A stretch of DNA of 64,000 nucleotides from an uncultured Poribacteria bacterium (GTDB taxonomy: Bacteria; Poribacteria; WGA-4E; WGA-3G): contig OY282383.1 in NCBI GenBank assembly GCA_958295855.1, positions 5,084,329 to 5,148,328 on the forward strand, read 5' to 3'. Position numbers and translations under genes: made by a program. How positions within the stretch are numbered: the first letter of the stretch is position 1; each line of letters opens with the position of its first letter. Below, in pieces: positions 34,944 through 43,292 of the stretch. The notes under the pieces were generated by a model, which ran no database searches, had not been told where the DNA came from, and saw only the letters and a program-made list of their open reading frames with translations.

Positions 34944-36753
34944 AAAACTACTTTCTTGGAAAACACGCATCGTCGATACCGTAAAAATGAGTCTGAAGAG
35001 CCTTGCCTTAGTCTGGCAGACTTCACCCAAACTGACCATTTTTATGTTGCTGTCTCTTGTTATTTCCAGCAGCCTCTCCGCGATTGCCGCCTTGCTGCTC
35101 AAGCGACTCGTCAACGACGTGGTAGCCATCGTGAAGACCGGAAACCCGCTGGAGACTACAACCGTCTTTCTCGGCATCGGCTGTATCCTCTGTAACATTC
35201 TCCCTTTCATTCTGGAGCCAGCAACAGGGGCAATCCGTAGCACGCTCTCAGATTTGCTTATCGCCGACATAGACAAAAACGTCATGAAGAAGGCATCGCA
35301 ACTTACCGGACTGGCATACTTTGATGAAAGCCAATTTTACGATCGACTCCGATTTCTCCAAGAAAACACAACGCTCCCCGAAGCCACACTCTGGCTGCTG
35401 TTATCCACCCTTAGCAACGGAATTACACTCATAACCCTCTTGTTTTTGACGGCAACAATCAGCCCTTTTATCCCCTTTGCAATGCTCCTTGTCGCTTTAC
35501 CTCACCTCTGCGCTGAATATCAACATCACAAACACGCCCACGACACCACCTGGGATCAAATGCCGGAATCCCGTCAATTGTCATACTACCACGGCCTCCT
35601 TTTTAATATCAAGAGCGTAAAAGAGATTAAACTCTTTAACGTCGGGGCTTACTTTATCAACCGGTATCGCGATTTTTTTGACACGGTCTTCAAACGTGTC
35701 CTGTCCGTCAAAATCTCACACACCAAGAGCACCGTGCTTTTTACACTCTTACATGGAATCGGACTCACATTCCTGTACATCTACGTCGTGCTGATTTCGC
35801 TCCAAGGGAAAATTACCGTCGGGGACGTAGCAATGTACTTTTCCATTGTGGCTGGATTGCAGCGGACTTTCTGGGGGCTCACCGTGATGGCTGGGCAACT
35901 GATCGGTTCCACAATCGATTTTCATACTTTCTGGTCCTTCTTCGAGCTGGTGCCTACGCTGAAAACTGCCGAGTCACCCCAGGCGTTTTCTCGCATTAAC
36001 CGAGCCGTTGAGTTTCGGAACGTCTCTTTCCGCTATCCAGGGCGTGAGAACACCGTGTTCAGCAACGTCTCCTTCTCAATAAACGCGGGAGAGACGCTTG
36101 CCATCGTTGGCGAAAACGGTGCCGGCAAAACGACGCTGATAAAACTCCTCTGCCGTTTTTATGAGCCAACAGCAGGGCAGATATTCATTGATGATGTCCC
36201 CTTACATCAGTATCGCCTTGAGAGTTTACGCCAGAAAATTGCCCCGGTCTTTCAGGACTTTTCACACTTTTTCCTGACTGCGGGAGAAAACATCGGGATG
36301 GGAAATGTGGAGCAGATTAACAACGAGCCCGCTGTGATTCAGGCTGCCGAGCAAGGGCAAGCAGATACCGTCGTTTCACAACTGTCTGAAGGCTACCAAA
36401 CCTTGCTCGGACGGCATTTTGACGGCGGCACCGATTTATCCGGCGGAGAGTGGCAGAGAATCGCCATCTCGCGTGCCTTTATGAGAGACTCACAAATCTT
36501 AATCCTCGATGAGCCCACAGCCGCACTCGATGCAGAATCCGAATACGCGCTCTTTCAACGGTTCAAAATGCTCACGCAAGGTGTAACAACGTTGTTAATC
36601 TCCCATCGCTTCTCGACAGTCCGTATGGCAGACAGGATTCTCGTCATTGACGAAGGGAAAATTATCGAGGAAGGCACCCACGAACAACTGATGAACAAAG
36701 GTGGTGTGTATGCAACACTCTATCGAATGCAGTCAGAAAAGTACCAGTCATAG
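34936..36753 (+). CDS. ABC exporter subunit (fused permease-ATPase), partner
   Basis: 605 residues from ATG 34936, inside the last codons of the previous gene. Same layout: six predicted membrane segments, then Walker A VGENGAGKTT, signature LSGGEWQRIAISRAF, Walker B LILDEPTAALD and LISHRF. Both subunits keep the catalytic Glu after Walker B, so neither ATP site looks degenerate, unlike many heterodimeric exporters. The overlap implies translational coupling and matched stoichiometry. Confidence 0.93.
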   Translation: MFKKLLSWKTRIVDTVKMSLKSLALVWQTSPKLTIFMLLSLVISSSLSAIAALLLKRLVNDVVAIVKTGNPLETTTVFLGIGCILCNILPFILEPATGAIRSTLSDLLIADIDKNVMKKASQLTGLAYFDESQFYDRLRFLQENTTLPEATLWLLLSTLSNGITLITLLFLTATISPFIPFAMLLVALPHLCAEYQHHKHAHDTTWDQMPESRQLSYYHGLLFNIKSVKEIKLFNVGAYFINRYRDFFDTVFKRVLSVKISHTKSTVLFTLLHGIGLTFLYIYVVLISLQGKITVGDVAMYFSIVAGLQRTFWGLTVMAGQLIGSTIDFHTFWSFFELVPTLKTAESPQAFSRINRAVEFRNVSFRYPGRENTVFSNVSFSINAGETLAIVGENGAGKTTLIKLLCRFYEPTAGQIFIDDVPLHQYRLESLRQKIAPVFQDFSHFFLTAGENIGMGNVEQINNEPAVIQAAEQGQADTVVSQLSEGYQTLLGRHFDGGTDLSGGEWQRIAISRAFMRDSQILILDEPTAALDAESEYALFQRFKMLTQGVTTLLISHRFSTVRMADRILVIDEGKIIEEGTHEQLMNKGGVYATLYRMQSEKYQS

Positions 36754-36873
36754 CACTCACCTTTTATCACGCTTCACGCCAAGACCTCCGCCTTTAGGCG
36801 GTGGGCAAGTTGCAGTGGCGTAACATCTAATCAAACCTTGACAAACGTAGTCAAATCTGTCAGGTTAACTTCC

Positions 36874-36903
36874 TTGACATCTTTGATAGAGAGATGCTAT
36901 AAT
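36874..36903 (+). promoter_or_regulatory. promoter upstream of tnpB copy 1
   Basis: TTGACA (36874-36879), an 18-bp spacer and TATAAT (36898-36903), 92 bp before the tnpB ATG at 36995. A GGGCGGAG...CTCCGCCC inverted repeat follows in the leader. Confidence 0.65.
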
Positions 36904-36994
36904 AGTGTTATCGTGTAAGGGCGGAGAGTGTTAACTTCAGCCTCCCGCTGTTGTCTCCGCCCACTTTCATTAACACGGAAGCAAGGAATTGAAC

Positions 36995-38119
36995 ATGTCT
37001 CTGCGAACGCAGAAGATTCAACTCGACCCAAATAACAAGCAGGCGACGGCTATGGCTCAGCACTGCGGTTACGCCCGTGTTGCCTACAATGCCGCTCTGT
37101 CTTCATTCAAGAGCGGATTAGACGATGGTAACTGGAAGACGCTTTACGACATCAAAAAGGAATTCAACACCCGTAAGCGGGACATCTTTCCTTGGTGCCA
37201 CGAGATGAGTCAAAATGCTAGCAAGAATGCTATTCATCATTTTAGCGATGCAGTGAAAAGATGGAAAAGCGGTCAGAACCGATTCCCCGTGCCGAAGAAC
37301 CGAAGTGGTAAACAGAGTTACCAAGCGGAGTAAAGGTATAAACCCTGCAAAGCAGGGCAAATACCATTAGGCACGAATTCAGTTCGCGTGGAACGGAAGA
37401 GCGTCCAACTGCCTGTCATCGGATGGGTGCGGATGACGGAGGAGTTGCGATGGACAGGCGATATCGGCAGAGTCGTCGTCTCCCGTAAAGATGACAAGTG
37501 GTTCGTATCTATTTTGGTTCGCACTGATGAGGAGAATACGATGGTGCAGATGCCACTGATTGATGACCGCCTGCCTGTAGGCGTTGACGTGGGTATCAAT
37601 ACGCTGGCAACGCTATCCGATGGCACAAAGTATGAAAACCGCAGGCCGCTGAAGGTTTACCTACGGAAGTTGAGGCGTGCTGGGCGAATGCTGTCACGGA
37701 AGACGAGGTTCTCAAGTAACTGGCACAAAGCCCGTAAACGGCTTGCCTGCATTCATTATAGAATCTCCTGCATCAGAGAGGATAGTCATCATAAAGCAAG
37801 CACCAGCATCGTTCGGAAAGCATCGGCTATTGGTATAGAGACGTTGAACGTCAGGGGTATGCTAAAGAACAAGAAACTGGCAAAGCACATAGCAGACGCT
37901 GCCCTGTCCCGCTTTTTGACGATGATAAAGTATAAAGCGGAGCGGCGTGGTATCCCCGTCACGGAGGCTACCATGTTCTTTGCTAGTAGCAAGACGTGCA
38001 GCTCATGTGGGCACAAAAAGACGGAACTTGACCTCTCTGAACGCACCTACCACTGCGGTGAGTGTGGTTTCACGTGCGATCGCGATGTCAACGCAGCAAT
38101 CAACCTTTGCCCGTCATAA
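36995..38119 (+). pseudogene. tnpB: tnpB (IS605 OrfB) interrupted by palindrome copy O
   Basis: The two halves are in the same frame: 36995-37333 (MSLRTQKIQLDPNN...NRSGKQSYQAE, then TAA) and 37388-38119 (RKSVQLPVIGWVRMTEELRW...). TnpB relatives run through this point without a gap, so the stop was brought in by the palindrome at 37335-37365. The second half keeps VDVGINTL (RuvC Asp), IGIETLNVRGM (Glu) and the zinc ribbon CSSCG...CGECG with CDRDVNAAIN (last Asp). TnpB is an RNA-guided nuclease; here it is broken unless the second half is made alone from GTG 37388. Confidence 0.9.
37335..37365. repeat. palindromic element copy O, inside tnpB copy 1
   Basis: 31 bp, GGTATAAA, inner CCCTGC-AAA-GCAGGG, CAAATACC. 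It supplies no codons typical of TnpB and lies at the stop that splits the gene. Confidence 0.88.
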
Positions 38120-38298
38120 CAACCGTGTCGCCTCCAGCTCGGAGGAGACGTAAAACGCCTCTGGAGTTCGTGTAAGCCCTACGCTGGTAGGCAGTGAGTG
38201 TTGAATGAGGAAGTGTGGCAACTGATGGGAGAACCTGTTAGATTTGAACAGGTTTGATCAGATATGTATAAGTCCCACAGAACGGCACTATCACATTT

Positions 38299-39558
38299 AT
38301 GAAACTTCGTGATGCTATCACCGCGGGTGTAAAGCCCCTCGCACAAAATAGACTCCGTGCCGGATTGTCCATTCTCGGCATTTTCATCGGGATTGCGGGT
38401 GTGCTGTGCATGATTGCCATCGGCGATGGTGGGAAAAAACTCATCGCCGAAGACATCGAAAAACTTGGCGGGGCAAATCAGTTCACACTCTGGACGCGCA
38501 CATCCATTTTCAAACGCGGACGGCTCGTCCGCACCACCGAACGATACACCCTTGAGGACGCTTATGCGATTGAGGCAGAATGCCCCGAAGTCCTATATGT
38601 CTTGCCTAATTTTGAAGATTTTGAAATCTTGGTTACCAGCCGAGAGGGGAATCAAGCCAGGGCTCTTTTAGAAAGTGTTACTGCAAACTATGCACTCGGC
38701 ATGAGTTGGGAACTACAGGCCGGCAGATTTCTCTCCGATAATGATATAGAGACCGCCGCGCAGGTCTGCGTCTTGGGTGCCGACACCGCCAATGAGTTGT
38801 TTGGAGAAACGTCTCCACTCGGGCAAGAGGTAAAGGTCCGGTATCATTGGCGGAAGCCAGTGCGGATGCGCGTTGTGGGGGTGATGAAACCAAAAGGCCG
38901 TAGCCTCACCTGGGAGTATTCCTTGGATGATGCCATCTGTGTCCCCTTGACAACATATCAACAACGGCTTACAGGCGAGCGCCACGTTGAATATTTGATT
39001 GTCTTTTTTGAAAAGGGTGCCGATGTTAACAGTATCATCGTTTCTATTAAGGATATCCTGCGTAAAAGACACCGGGGGCAGGATGACTTTATCGCGCACT
39101 ATATACCGAAACTGACGTTCGGGCGACTGGAGCACATCCAAAGGGTGGTAAAAATCGCCTTGGGCAGCATTGCTGGTTTCTCGTTGTTCGTCAGCGGCAT
39201 CGGCATCATGAATATCTGTCTCGTCTCTGTCGGTGAAAAGACACGGGAGATAGGTTTACGGCTTGCGGTGGGTGCGAAACGGATTGACATCTTCTGGCAG
39301 TTTTTGACAGAATCGATGTGCCTCTGTTTCTGCGGTGGGGTGCTCGGCATCGCGGGCGGTTGGGTTGCAGCGCACGGCATGGCACGGCTTGCGGTGCGGA
39401 TTGTGCCAATTGTGGATGTGTGGCCCGTCGTGTTATCCTTACCGTGGATACTGACTTCTGTTATTTTCTCGATTGTTCTGGGCGTGGGGTTCGGTATCTA
39501 TCCTGCGATGCGGGCGGCGCGGTTTTCACCTGTCGACGCACTCCGGACTGAGAATTAA
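38299..39558 (+). CDS. MacB/FtsX-type ABC permease
   Basis: 419 residues with the MacB layout: first transmembrane helix LSILGIFIGIAGVLCMIAIG, a large periplasmic domain to about residue 280, then three more helices (GFSLFVSGIGIMNICLVSV, FCGGVLGIAGGWVAAH, ILTSVIFSIVLGVGFGIYP) with the conserved EKTREIGLRLAVGAKRIDI and the final MRAARFSPVDALR. Family members drive export of lipoproteins, peptides or antibiotics with a separate ATPase and adaptor, neither of which is adjacent. Start ATG 38299. Confidence 0.9.
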   Translation: MKLRDAITAGVKPLAQNRLRAGLSILGIFIGIAGVLCMIAIGDGGKKLIAEDIEKLGGANQFTLWTRTSIFKRGRLVRTTERYTLEDAYAIEAECPEVLYVLPNFEDFEILVTSREGNQARALLESVTANYALGMSWELQAGRFLSDNDIETAAQVCVLGADTANELFGETSPLGQEVKVRYHWRKPVRMRVVGVMKPKGRSLTWEYSLDDAICVPLTTYQQRLTGERHVEYLIVFFEKGADVNSIIVSIKDILRKRHRGQDDFIAHYIPKLTFGRLEHIQRVVKIALGSIAGFSLFVSGIGIMNICLVSVGEKTREIGLRLAVGAKRIDIFWQFLTESMCLCFCGGVLGIAGGWVAAHGMARLAVRIVPIVDVWPVVLSLPWILTSVIFSIVLGVGFGIYPAMRAARFSPVDALRTEN

Positions 39559-39587
39559 CATTTACAAAGCGAGTTCGATTTGATGCC

Positions 39588-40535
39588 TCAAGAAACGCAT
39601 GTGTTATTTTTGAGATGCCACAAGCACGCCGTGCTATCCTTACTACCACTTGCGAGCCGCTGCCCGTCGGGACTGAAGGCTACACTATTGACAGGTGCTG
39701 TATGCCCAATGATTGTCATACATTGTTCACCTGTCGCTGCATGCCAGAGGCAGATAGTCCCATCCCCCGCCCCACTTGCGAGCCGCTGCCCATCAGGACT
39801 GAAGGCTACGCTATTGACAGAACTTGTATGCCCAATGAAGGTTTTCTTGCATTCACCCGTGACAACATCCCATAAGCGGACAGTCTTGTCCCTCGCCCCA
39901 CTTGCGAGCCGCTGCCCATCAGGACTGAAGGCTACGCTATTGACAGAACTTGTATGCCCAATGAAGGTTTTCTTGCATTCACCCGTGACAATATCCCATA
40001 AGCGGATGACGTTCCCACTATTTCCACTTGCTAAGGTTTTTCCATCACTGCTGAACACAACGTCGAAGATATTCTCTGTATCCGCTATGAGGGATTTCAA
40101 CTTCTCACCCGTTGCTACGTCCCATAGGTAGAGATTACCGTCCTCACTTCCACTTGCGAGTATTTTGCTATCAATACTGAATGCAACACTATTCACCCAA
40201 TGTAACGCTTGACTACTATTTTCCCGCATTGTTTTGAGTTGTTCACCCGTGTCGGCATCCCAGAGGCAGATAGTCTCACGTTCGTTTATCCCACCTGCGA
40301 TGATTCGTCCATCGGGGCTGAAGGCTACGCTATTGATATCCGCAGTGAAATTTCCCCCTATATCCACCCAGAGCATTTTCTTTTCTTGTCCTGTGATAAC
40401 ATCCCAGAGTCGGATGGTGTTGTTCTTGTCAGTTGCGAGTGTTGCTCCATCGGGACTGAAGGCTACGCTATAGACTCCTCTCTTAGAACTTTCAATGGTG
40501 ATATGAGGTAGATGTTCAGTGTAGGGCGTTTTCAT
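39588..40535 (-). CDS. seven-bladed WD40 repeat protein
   Basis: 315 residues containing seven WD40 units, enough for one closed beta-propeller (YSVAFSPDGATLATD, INSVAFSPDGRIIAGG, VNSVAFSIDSKILASG, FDVVFSSDGKTLASG, then three copies of VNSVAFSPDGQRLASG). Blades five to seven are nearly identical, and the DNA of blades five and six repeats with a 126-bp period, so they duplicated recently. No signal peptide and no attached enzyme domain are seen; probably a cytoplasmic interaction scaffold. 43-bp repeats lie upstream. Confidence 0.88.
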   Translation of the reverse strand: MKTPYTEHLPHITIESSKRGVYSVAFSPDGATLATDKNNTIRLWDVITGQEKKMLWVDIGGNFTADINSVAFSPDGRIIAGGINERETICLWDADTGEQLKTMRENSSQALHWVNSVAFSIDSKILASGSEDGNLYLWDVATGEKLKSLIADTENIFDVVFSSDGKTLASGNSGNVIRLWDIVTGECKKTFIGHTSSVNSVAFSPDGQRLASGARDKTVRLWDVVTGECKKTFIGHTSSVNSVAFSPDGQRLASGAGDGTICLWHAATGEQCMTIIGHTAPVNSVAFSPDGQRLASGSKDSTACLWHLKNNTCVS

Positions 40536-41084
40536 TTTTTCGTTTTTTCGTTCTTTCGTTAATTCAGTTTCTGCTCCGCTTTTTCCGTTGTCAAAAGCGG
40601 GTTTCTGATTAGTGATTAAGCGTATTCCCTGTGAATTAGGTTTTAAGAGTGCTGGGAATAAGAGGCGGTTTTTTCACTTTTTAACGATTTTTCGTTAATT
40701 CAGTTTCTGCTCCGCTTTTTCCGTTGTCAAATTTTCGTTAATTCAGTTTCTGCTCCGCTTTTTCCGTTGTCAAATTTTCGTTAATTCAGTTTCTGCTCCG
40801 CTTTTTCCGTTGTCAAAAGCGGGTTTCTGATTAGTGATTAAGCGTATTCCCTGTGAATTAGGTTTTAAGAGTGCAACGTTGATTTGGCGAAGTTAGCAGT
40901 GTAACTGCCAACCCATTGGGCAGGTGGTTATTATACTATTGCCGATTAATATATTCGCTTATGACAGTTTTGGGTAAGCCGTGGTATGCTATCTTGAAAC
41001 ATCCCTAACGGGGATAGATGAAATTCATTTTCCGTATTAGATTTGAAAATCGCGTCAAAGGCTTTTTATGTAACTACATTCAAG
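40536..41084. other. repeat-rich gap between WD40 gene and guaA
   Basis: Contains uninterrupted copies of the composite hairpin repeat (reverse orientation), a near-perfect long direct repeat (about 40555-40653 and 40779-40877), and a 43-bp unit repeated three times (40689-40817). No gene is seen. Confidence 0.7.
40689..40817. repeat. 43-bp tandem repeat, three units
   Basis: Units at 40689-40731, 40732-40774 and 40775-40817 are identical: TTTTCGTTAATTCAGTTTCT followed by GCTCCGCTTTTTCCGTTGTC and AAA. Each is the right half of the composite hairpin repeat. The third unit runs on into the left half (AGCGGGTTTCTGATTAG). Confidence 0.92.
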
Positions 41085-42632
41085 TTACTCCCACTCAATG
41101 GTACTCGGCGGTTTTGAACTAATATCATAGACAACGCGGTTAATGCCTTGCACCTCATTGATGATACGATTGGAGATTTTTGCCAAAACCTCGTCAGGGA
41201 GTCTTGCCCAGTCTGCTGTCATCGCATCGCTGCTGGTGACAGCACGCAGTGCAACTGCATTCTCATAGGTTCGCTCATCCCCCATTACGCCGACACTCTG
41301 GACAGGCAGCAATACCGCCAATGCCTGCCAAATGTCGTCGTACAATCCCGCCGCTTTAATTTCAGAGATAAAAATTGCATCGGCTAATCGGAGTACATCC
41401 AGCCGCTCACGCGTCACCTCACCGAGGATGCGGACTGCCAGTCCTGGTCCGGGAAAAGGATGTCTTCCAAGTACATGGGGCGGCACGTTTAGTTCCGCGC
41501 CAACAGCCCGAACCTCATCCTTAAAAAGTTCTCGGAACGGTTCAATCAGTTCAAACGGCATGTTGGGGGGAAGGCCCCCGACATTGTGGTGCGTCTTAAT
41601 CGTAGCAGACGGTCCCTTTACCGATACACTTTCTATGACATCCGGATAGAGTGTGCCTTGGGCAAGAAAGCGGCAATGTCCGATGTCCCTCAGCTTCGCC
41701 TTAAAGGTTTCAATAAACTGCGCGCCAATTACTTTTCGCTTCTGTTCCGGGTCGACAACATCTGTCAAAGCGTTCAAAAAAGGTTCAGCCGCATCAACAA
41801 ATACAAGATGCATGCCGAGTTCCTGGCATGTTGCCCGGATCTGTTGCGGTTCGTTTTTACGGAGGAGCCCATTGTCGACGAAAACCGGCACCAGTGCGTC
41901 GCCTATCGCCTGATGGAGTAGCTTGGCCAGCACCATTGAATCAATCCCCCCGCTAACTGCACACAAGACTCGTTCGTCCCCCACCGTATTCTGAATCTGC
42001 TCTACAGCGCGTGCGATAAAGGCCTGCATTGTCCACGTGTCGCGACACCCACAGATGTCTCGCGTGAAGTTGCGTAAAATCCGGTCGGCATCCTGCGTAT
42101 GCTCAACTTCAGGATGAAATTGTAAGCCGTAAAAGGCTCGCTCCGAATCTGCCATGGCGGCAATAGGGGAATTCAGTGTATGCGCCATCGCATGGAATCC
42201 CACAGGGAGTCTGTCAATTCTATCGCCGTGACTCATCCATGCAGAGAACCGCGGCGGCAGTCCAGCCAATAGAGGTTCATCGATATCATCTATCTGAAGG
42301 GATGCATGTCCGTACTCCCGTTCGGTTGCTGGGTGAACTTTTCCACCTTCTAAGGTATGTGCGATGAGCTGCATGCCATAGCAGATGCCTAAGACTGGGA
42401 TGCCTAATGTGAAGAACGTTGGTGCTATCTTTGGCGCATCGGTTTCATAAACACTCGCGGGTCCCCCGCTCAGAATAATCCCCTTTGGGGCAAACGCAGC
42501 TATCCGGTCAAGCGGTAACGTATAGGGATGAATTTCACAGTAAACGTCTTGTTCCCGGATGCGCCGGGCGATCAGCTGCGTATACTGCGAGCCAAAGTCC
42601 AAAATGAGAATAGCGTCCTGCTGTTTCTGCAT
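41085..42632 (-). CDS. guaA: GMP synthase (glutamine-hydrolysing)
   Basis: Converts XMP to GMP. The N-terminal class I glutaminase domain has ILILDFGSQYTQLIARRIRE, GIILSGGPASVYE, PVLGICYGMQLIAH (nucleophile Cys) and LQFHPEVEHT (His, Glu). The ATP-pyrophosphatase domain has LCAVSGGIDSMVLA (PP-loop). The C-terminal dimerisation domain has RHPFPGPGLAVRILG and ends in TIEWE. 515 residues from ATG 42632. The frame continues 45 codons upstream through a hairpin, but family proteins begin near this ATG, and the start codon is buried in that hairpin (42630-42680). Confidence 0.95.
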   Translation of the reverse strand: MQKQQDAILILDFGSQYTQLIARRIREQDVYCEIHPYTLPLDRIAAFAPKGIILSGGPASVYETDAPKIAPTFFTLGIPVLGICYGMQLIAHTLEGGKVHPATEREYGHASLQIDDIDEPLLAGLPPRFSAWMSHGDRIDRLPVGFHAMAHTLNSPIAAMADSERAFYGLQFHPEVEHTQDADRILRNFTRDICGCRDTWTMQAFIARAVEQIQNTVGDERVLCAVSGGIDSMVLAKLLHQAIGDALVPVFVDNGLLRKNEPQQIRATCQELGMHLVFVDAAEPFLNALTDVVDPEQKRKVIGAQFIETFKAKLRDIGHCRFLAQGTLYPDVIESVSVKGPSATIKTHHNVGGLPPNMPFELIEPFRELFKDEVRAVGAELNVPPHVLGRHPFPGPGLAVRILGEVTRERLDVLRLADAIFISEIKAAGLYDDIWQALAVLLPVQSVGVMGDERTYENAVALRAVTSSDAMTADWARLPDEVLAKISNRIINEVQGINRVVYDISSKPPSTIEWE

Positions 42633-42680
42633 CAGGCGATTGGACTCACCGGGGCTCGAGCCCCCATCGCCTGCCTGATG
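42630..42680 (-). promoter_or_regulatory. structured leader hairpin covering the guaA start codon
   Basis: On the plus strand CATC-AGGCGAT (42630-42640) pairs with ATCGCCT (42666-42672) and GATG (42677-42680), with GCCT bulged out. Inside lies the perfect palindrome GGGGCTC/GAGCCCC (42651-42664). The ATG of guaA (42632-42630) is part of the helix, and no clear Shine-Dalgarno is visible. Confidence 0.6.
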
Positions 42681-42831
42681 TGGGCTTACAACCCTATTGG
42701 TTTCGTTTTCTGTTTTTGTGTTCCTGGTGTAAATCATGTTGGCTAAATCAGGTTTTCGTCTTTTCACCTTAAAACGCTATCCTAACGTGAGTTCGTCCTT
42801 AGCGCGTAGGTTGGGTTGAGCGCGGCGCGGC

Positions 42832-42852
42832 ATCGGGGTTACAAACCCCTCC
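42832..42852. repeat. hairpin repeat ATCGGGG...AACCCCTCC
   Basis: Second copy of the repeat found in the yqeK 5' end (927-947), here intergenic. Confidence 0.5.
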
Positions 42853-42862
42853 TAATAAAGCG

Positions 42863-43171
42863 TCATTGTGATGGCTCACAATCAATAATCTCGCCAGTCT
42901 GTGGCTCAAAAATCACGCCATAGTACCCTGGGGGCGCGAAATCCACATCACTCCACATAGCCAAGCCGGTGTTTGCGTCCTCTAAATAGTAGCATCCACG
43001 GTGCGGATGCCCCTGTGCGCAAATCGTGCGTACATGGTAACAATGGTTGTGGAACTGGATGGTATTTCCGTAAATGATAATATATCTGTCACCAAACAGA
43101 TTCAGCGCAATCTGATTGATGACATAAGGTTTGTTATTACCCACGGGCATCGGATTCTCGGACAGAGGCAT
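42863..43171 (-). CDS. hypothetical protein
   Basis: About 102 residues from ATG 43171, with no signal peptide or membrane segment. Seen: a Tyr/His/Cys-rich middle (YHVRTICAQGHPHRGCYYLED), then WSDVDFAPPGYYGVIFEPQTGEI. The two Cys and several His could bind a metal, but no family is recognised. It has codon-sized aromatic spacing like a small beta-rich domain and looks like a real gene rather than repeat-derived sequence. Confidence 0.55.
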   Translation of the reverse strand: MPLSENPMPVGNNKPYVINQIALNLFGDRYIIIYGNTIQFHNHCYHVRTICAQGHPHRGCYYLEDANTGLAMWSDVDFAPPGYYGVIFEPQTGEIIDCEPSQ

Positions 43172-43292
43172 GAACACTGGCCGAACTATGGGACACTATA
43201 AGATGTAAGGATGGAAGGATGGAGTACCACACCCCAATCTTTCACGCTTTCACGCTTCAGCCACACTTTTTTCCACTCTGGGCGTAGCGGTT

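Larger units (their letters stand above)
36786..38230 (+). mobile_element. tnpB-only IS200/IS605-type element, inactivated
   Basis: A tnpB gene flanked by short hairpins: CCGCC-TTTA-GGCGG at 36788-36801 on the left and CCTCC...GGAGG at about 38134-38148 on the right. No Y1 transposase (tnpA) is present, so it is of IS1341 type. The limits are estimates because no second copy is available for alignment. Confidence 0.5.

Noticed and set aside
36786..38230. Active TnpB system
   Set aside because: The in-frame stop at 37331 breaks the gene, and no tnpA is present. It is kept as a pseudogene.
40689..40817. CRISPR array
   Set aside because: The 43-bp units are directly adjacent with no spacers, only three in number, and no cas genes are nearby.
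42630..42690. tRNA-like arms upstream of guaA
   Set aside because: The GGGGCTCGAGCCCC hairpin within a 7-bp outer stem looks like a T-arm plus acceptor, but the stretch is only about 50 nt and lacks D and anticodon arms and a TTCGA loop. Treated as a leader hairpin.
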